DNA from: Lachnospiraceae bacterium
GTDB taxonomy: Bacteria > Bacillota > Clostridia > Lachnospirales > Lachnospiraceae
DNA length: 46,983 bases
Direction of reading: 5' to 3'
Assembly (NCBI GenBank): GCA_017521985.1
Contig: JAFXAZ010000067.1
Location: 1-46,983, forward strand
Part shown: in pieces, positions 44,212 to 46,983 of the stretch
Layout of the letters: each line of letters begins with the position of its first letter
How positions within the stretch are numbered: the first letter of the stretch is position 1
The notes under the pieces: model-generated
Told to the model about the DNA's origin: nothing
The model's database searches: none
The model's input: the letters and a program-made list of their open reading frames with translations, nothing else
Translations under genes and position numbers: made by a program

Positions 44212-45588
44212 TTAACCAATCATCGGCAGACTTGCTGCGGCAACAGACTGTCCTACACGACGTGATTTTTCATCCGGAATATGAAGTTCTATCTTTGCTG
44301 CAAGCTCAGGGAATTCCTTGTCTAATACTTCCTGTGCTCTTTCCAGCAAAATCACACCGCCGTCACCGCTTGTTACACGACCCATGATTAATACATGCTT
44401 GATATCATAGAACTCGCTATAAAATGCGATAGCATAACCAAAGTACGCACCGATAGTATCGTAAATAGCCGCTGCACCTTCATGTCCTTCTTTCATCAAG
44501 CCCTGAACTACTTTTAATTTCTCAGCTGGAGAAAGACTTTCATCCAATTCAATTCCGGCTGCCGGTGCCAGTTTAATTACCGCATCCTGTGAAAAATATT
44601 TTACGCCACATCCATAGTCACCTGACCACTCGTCCACCATAGCATCTTCGCAAAAATCAACCGGAACGAATGCTAACTCATTGAGCCAGCCTGTAATATT
44701 GCCCTGAGGATCCACATAACCGCCTGCTTCGGAAGTACCCATAGCAATGCCCAGCACGGAATTATCATTCAAATCCATAGCTCCTGCAAGGGCGGTTACA
44801 TCACCGTCATTTGCAACTTCAATCGGAATGTTTTCGCCCAGTTCTTTTGCAACATCAATATACATGTTTTTAACTTTTTTGTCAAACTCTTCATCGCTTA
44901 CTTTTAAGAACAGGGAAGCTACCATGATGCGGTTGTCAATGTATACACCGGCGCTGGATACACCGATAGCATCTACTCTAGGCATCTTGGACGCTGCTGT
45001 CTTCATAGCATCCAAAATTCCCTGATAATGATAATCCGGGTCAGAATTGGTCTTCGGGAACCAAACTACTTCTTCGGAATATACACTTTCTCCATTTACA
45101 ACTGCACTTACCTTACGGTCGCTTCCGCCGGCATCAAAACCGATACGACAGCCATCCAAATGACGACCAATCGGTGCTGCGGCAGACTTGTCCTTTGGTG
45201 CATCCTCTATATCACATACTTCCACTTCAAACTTGGTTTCATATACACGCTCCATAAATTTCACGTCAAAAGCACGTAAACCTTCATAGGTGTAAGCTTC
45301 TTTGATTTTTGCTCCCACAACCGGACTGCCTGCAATAATAATCTTATAACCGCCGGCTACCCAAAGAAGTGCCTTTGCCATTCTTTCTACGAAACGGAAA
45401 TTCTCCTCGTCATGACCGGTTCCATCCTTGTAGATACGAGTCTTATAAGTAGTAGTATACCCTTTATTTCTTTCGATGGCAATAACTAAATCCTGACCTT
45501 CTTCTTTTGTTGCTTCGCGCATATCCCTGCAGATTAAGGATAATGGCTGGAATTTGCTGTCGAGTTTTGCGTTTACTTTAAGCTTCAT
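44212..45588 (-). CDS. ROK-like sugar kinase with N-terminal extension
   Basis: 458 residues, longer than ordinary ROK kinases (about 300). The actin-like fold begins only near residue 148 with RIGFDAGGSDRKVSAVVNGE (phosphate 1). AIGVSSAGVYID, the catalytic Asp in EVANDGDVTALAGA, and GIAMGTSEAGG (phosphate 2) follow. The first 145 residues are an unrecognised domain. The CxCGxxGC zinc motif of classical ROK proteins is missing. Its start overlaps the end of nagA by 11 bases with GGAGGAG upstream, so an amino-sugar kinase role (for GlcNAc or a relative) is likely but not proven. Confidence 0.8.
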   Translation of the reverse strand: MKLKVNAKLDSKFQPLSLICRDMREATKEEGQDLVIAIERNKGYTTTYKTRIYKDGTGHDEENFRFVERMAKALLWVAGGYKIIIAGSPVVGAKIKEAYTYEGLRAFDVKFMERVYETKFEVEVCDIEDAPKDKSAAAPIGRHLDGCRIGFDAGGSDRKVSAVVNGESVYSEEVVWFPKTNSDPDYHYQGILDAMKTAASKMPRVDAIGVSSAGVYIDNRIMVASLFLKVSDEEFDKKVKNMYIDVAKELGENIPIEVANDGDVTALAGAMDLNDNSVLGIAMGTSEAGGYVDPQGNITGWLNELAFVPVDFCEDAMVDEWSGDYGCGVKYFSQDAVIKLAPAAGIELDESLSPAEKLKVVQGLMKEGHEGAAAIYDTIGAYFGYAIAFYSEFYDIKHVLIMGRVTSGDGGVILLERAQEVLDKEFPELAAKIELHIPDEKSRRVGQSVAAASLPMIG

Positions 45589-46720
45589 ATTTGATTTCTC
45601 CTCCGATAATTGTTTTCTTTACATTAAATTCTAAATCTGTAATAATGACGTCTGCATCCTTGCCCACTTCAATAGAACCCTTACGATCCGCAACACCGAT
45701 TGCAGCTGCAGGATTCAAAGATGCTCCGTTTACGCACTCCCATAAAGGAATGGAGGAATTGGTAAACACATTCCAAACACCTTTATTTAAGTGCAGCACA
45801 CTTCCCGCTACGGTGCCATCCTCCAAACGACACACTACACCACGGTAAATAATCTTCTGTCCACCCAAGGTATACTCGCCTTCCGGAAGTCCTCCGGCTG
45901 GCAGACAGTCTGTAATAAAGCAAAGCTTTCTTCCTTTGATTTTCCACAAAAGATCATATAGAACAGGACTTACATGGAACGCATCTGCAATGACTTCACA
46001 GCTTACTTCACTATTCAGAGCGGCTGTTACCACACCCGGAGCACGATGTGCCAAAGGTGTCATGGCATTAAACAAGTGAGTAACATGCTTTACGCCAACC
46101 TGGGTACTCTTCATGGCGGTATCATAATCCGCTGAGGTATGTCCCATGGAAACCACTACGTCCGTATCACGACAAATCTCCCGGATTGCGGCAAAATCCT
46201 CTGTATCTGTTTCCGGAGCCAGAGTAATGATGCGTATAATGTCGGCGTACTCCTTCACAAAGGCTGCATCCGGCTTTAAAATATATTTTGGATCCTGAGC
46301 ACCTTTTTTGCTTTCACTGATAAAAGGTCCTTCGGCATGACAGCCTAGAATAGCGCTTCCGTCCCAGGACTTGCTTTCTTCTTTCAGCTCACGACACACC
46401 TCCAAAGCCTTGCGAATCACCTTCATATCCTCTGTCATGGTAGTCGGCAAATACCCGGTAACACCATTGGCAAGAAGCCCCTTTGAAATAGTTCTGATAC
46501 TTTCTTCCTCACCATCACAGGTATCCTTTCCCAGATAACCGTGAATATGCAAATCGATAAGACCCGGAGCTATATAACCGCCTCTTGCGTCTATCACTTC
46601 TGCTCCCTTAGGAATCCTATCCGCTGATACGATTCCCTCAAAGACATCCGAAAACAAAAGAACCATATCTTCAACAATGCGGTCTTTTAAAATAATTTTT
46701 CCATTAATGACAGCTTTCAT
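45578..46720 (-). CDS. nagA: N-acetylglucosamine-6-phosphate deacetylase
   Basis: 380 residues. An amidohydrolase with the metal motif GLIDLHIHG (His58, His60), CHAEGPFI (metal Glu), MGHTSADYD, HLFNAM and the catalytic Asp in ITDCLPAGG. It removes acetate from GlcNAc-6-phosphate, giving glucosamine-6-phosphate for glycolysis or for GlmM-linked wall synthesis. The start at 46720 has GGAGG 6 bases upstream; the longer frame from 46816 would run through the promoter. First gene of the nagA-kinase-panE-fprA run. No nagB is visible in this window. Confidence 0.96.
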   Translation of the reverse strand: MKAVINGKIILKDRIVEDMVLLFSDVFEGIVSADRIPKGAEVIDARGGYIAPGLIDLHIHGYLGKDTCDGEEESIRTISKGLLANGVTGYLPTTMTEDMKVIRKALEVCRELKEESKSWDGSAILGCHAEGPFISESKKGAQDPKYILKPDAAFVKEYADIIRIITLAPETDTEDFAAIREICRDTDVVVSMGHTSADYDTAMKSTQVGVKHVTHLFNAMTPLAHRAPGVVTAALNSEVSCEVIADAFHVSPVLYDLLWKIKGRKLCFITDCLPAGGLPEGEYTLGGQKIIYRGVVCRLEDGTVAGSVLHLNKGVWNVFTNSSIPLWECVNGASLNPAAAIGVADRKGSIEVGKDADVIITDLEFNVKKTIIGGEIKYEA

Positions 46721-46756
46721 CTTAAACCTCCTAAAAAATGCTAAAACTGCTATATA

Positions 46757-46785
46757 ACTATACCATATTTTTTGCGTATATGCAA
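46757..46785 (-). promoter_or_regulatory. nagA promoter
   Basis: Minus-strand TTGCAT (46785-46780), 17-base spacer, TATAGT (46762-46757), about 35 bases before the ATG. Confidence 0.7.
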
Positions 46786-46809
46786 CCACGAGTAGCAATA
46801 TTCGCAACC

Positions 46810-46835
46810 AACTCAAACATCAACTTTAACTCAAA
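46810..46835. repeat. Direct repeat upstream of the nagA promoter
   Basis: AACTCAAA occurs at 46810-46817 and 46828-46835, 18 bases apart, about 25 bases upstream of the -35. It may be an activator site; short and therefore weak. Confidence 0.3.
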
Positions 46836-46885
46836 TTTAGTCGTGTCAAGCATTTTTGATAATGTCTTAAAAAAATTATAACATT

Positions 46886-46910
46886 TGCCCCGGTTTGCCG
46901 GGGCATTTTT
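46886..46910 (+). terminator. Terminator-like hairpin in plus orientation
   Basis: TGCCCCGG (46886-46893), loop TTTG, CCGGGGCA (46898-46905), TTTTT (46906-46910). No gene on the plus strand leads into it within the window, so its transcript is unknown. It may also act on a minus-strand gene beyond the right edge. Confidence 0.6.
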
Positions 46911-46983
46911 GAAATTGTCACAAACCATTTCTGGTAAAGAAAATTTTCTTTGAAATCTGCAAAAAATTTAAACTTTTTACTCC

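Noticed and set aside
45578-46816. Longer NagA with a hydrophobic N-terminus (signal-like)
   Set aside because: The extra 32 codons overlap the promoter, and GGAGG directly precedes the internal ATG at 46720; NagA is cytoplasmic.
46821-46849. Second nagA promoter from TTGACA at 46849-46844
   Set aside because: No acceptable -10 lies 16-18 bases downstream (AAGTTG only).

Overview
The window looks like chromosomal DNA of an anaerobic, low-GC Firmicute of the Clostridia, most likely a Lachnospiraceae-type gut bacterium. This rests on strong AGGAGG-type ribosome binding sites, TTGACA/TATAAT promoters, a T-box leader, a Spo0A DNA-binding domain, an SDR-type uxuB beside uxuA, a flavodiiron protein, a domain-swapped GH3 glucosidase and a TetM-like GTPase fused to a YacP-type nuclease. 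No rRNA, tRNA, CRISPR array, transposase or phage gene was seen. Nearly all genes lie on the minus strand; only four protein genes (3036, 3624, 23946, 25267) lie on plus.

Layout. 1-2919: two overlapping membrane-protein genes (one cut by the window edge), a receiver-less Spo0A-type DNA-binding protein and a GtrB/DPM1-like glycosyltransferase. 3036-4772 (plus): a YuiD-like divergent PAP2 protein and a DUF3048 lipoprotein. 4826-12926 (minus): a compact run recD2 - comF - two unknown membrane proteins - cdaA - cdaR - glmM - HPr, linking c-di-AMP synthesis to cell-wall precursor supply; it ends in a hairpin shared with the convergent lipoprotein gene. 13004-14002: an mreB/mbl gene with its own promoter and terminator. 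14157-21533: uvrB-uvrA preceded by a RhuM-family gene and a lipoprotein-like metallophosphoesterase. 21702-24671: a hexuronate unit (uxuA, uxuB and a divergent GntR/FCD regulator) with three copies of a TTGTATACAA operator.

24720-25040 holds a candidate type I toxin-antitoxin module: a 30-residue holin-like toxin and a convergent small RNA that share a hairpin terminator. 25267 is a secreted cyclophilin. 26152-30209 is a translationally coupled pair, an ATPase_2/DUF234 protein and an 889-residue TetM-like translation GTPase carrying a C-terminal Rae1/YacP-like nuclease domain. I consider this the most interesting gene in the window. 30408-36773 holds a CydDC-like ABC exporter followed by a membrane-anchored GH3 enzyme of reversed domain order. 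36909-41971 holds a tryptophan T-box (specifier UGG) leading trpX-trpY-trpZ transporter genes and possibly a GT-C glycosyltransferase. 42058-46720 reads nagA - ROK-like kinase - ketopantoate reductase - flavodiiron protein.

All functional calls are by recognition of motifs from memory; no database search was possible. Start codons were moved from the longest open frame wherever a clear Shine-Dalgarno site or an upstream terminator pointed to an internal start.
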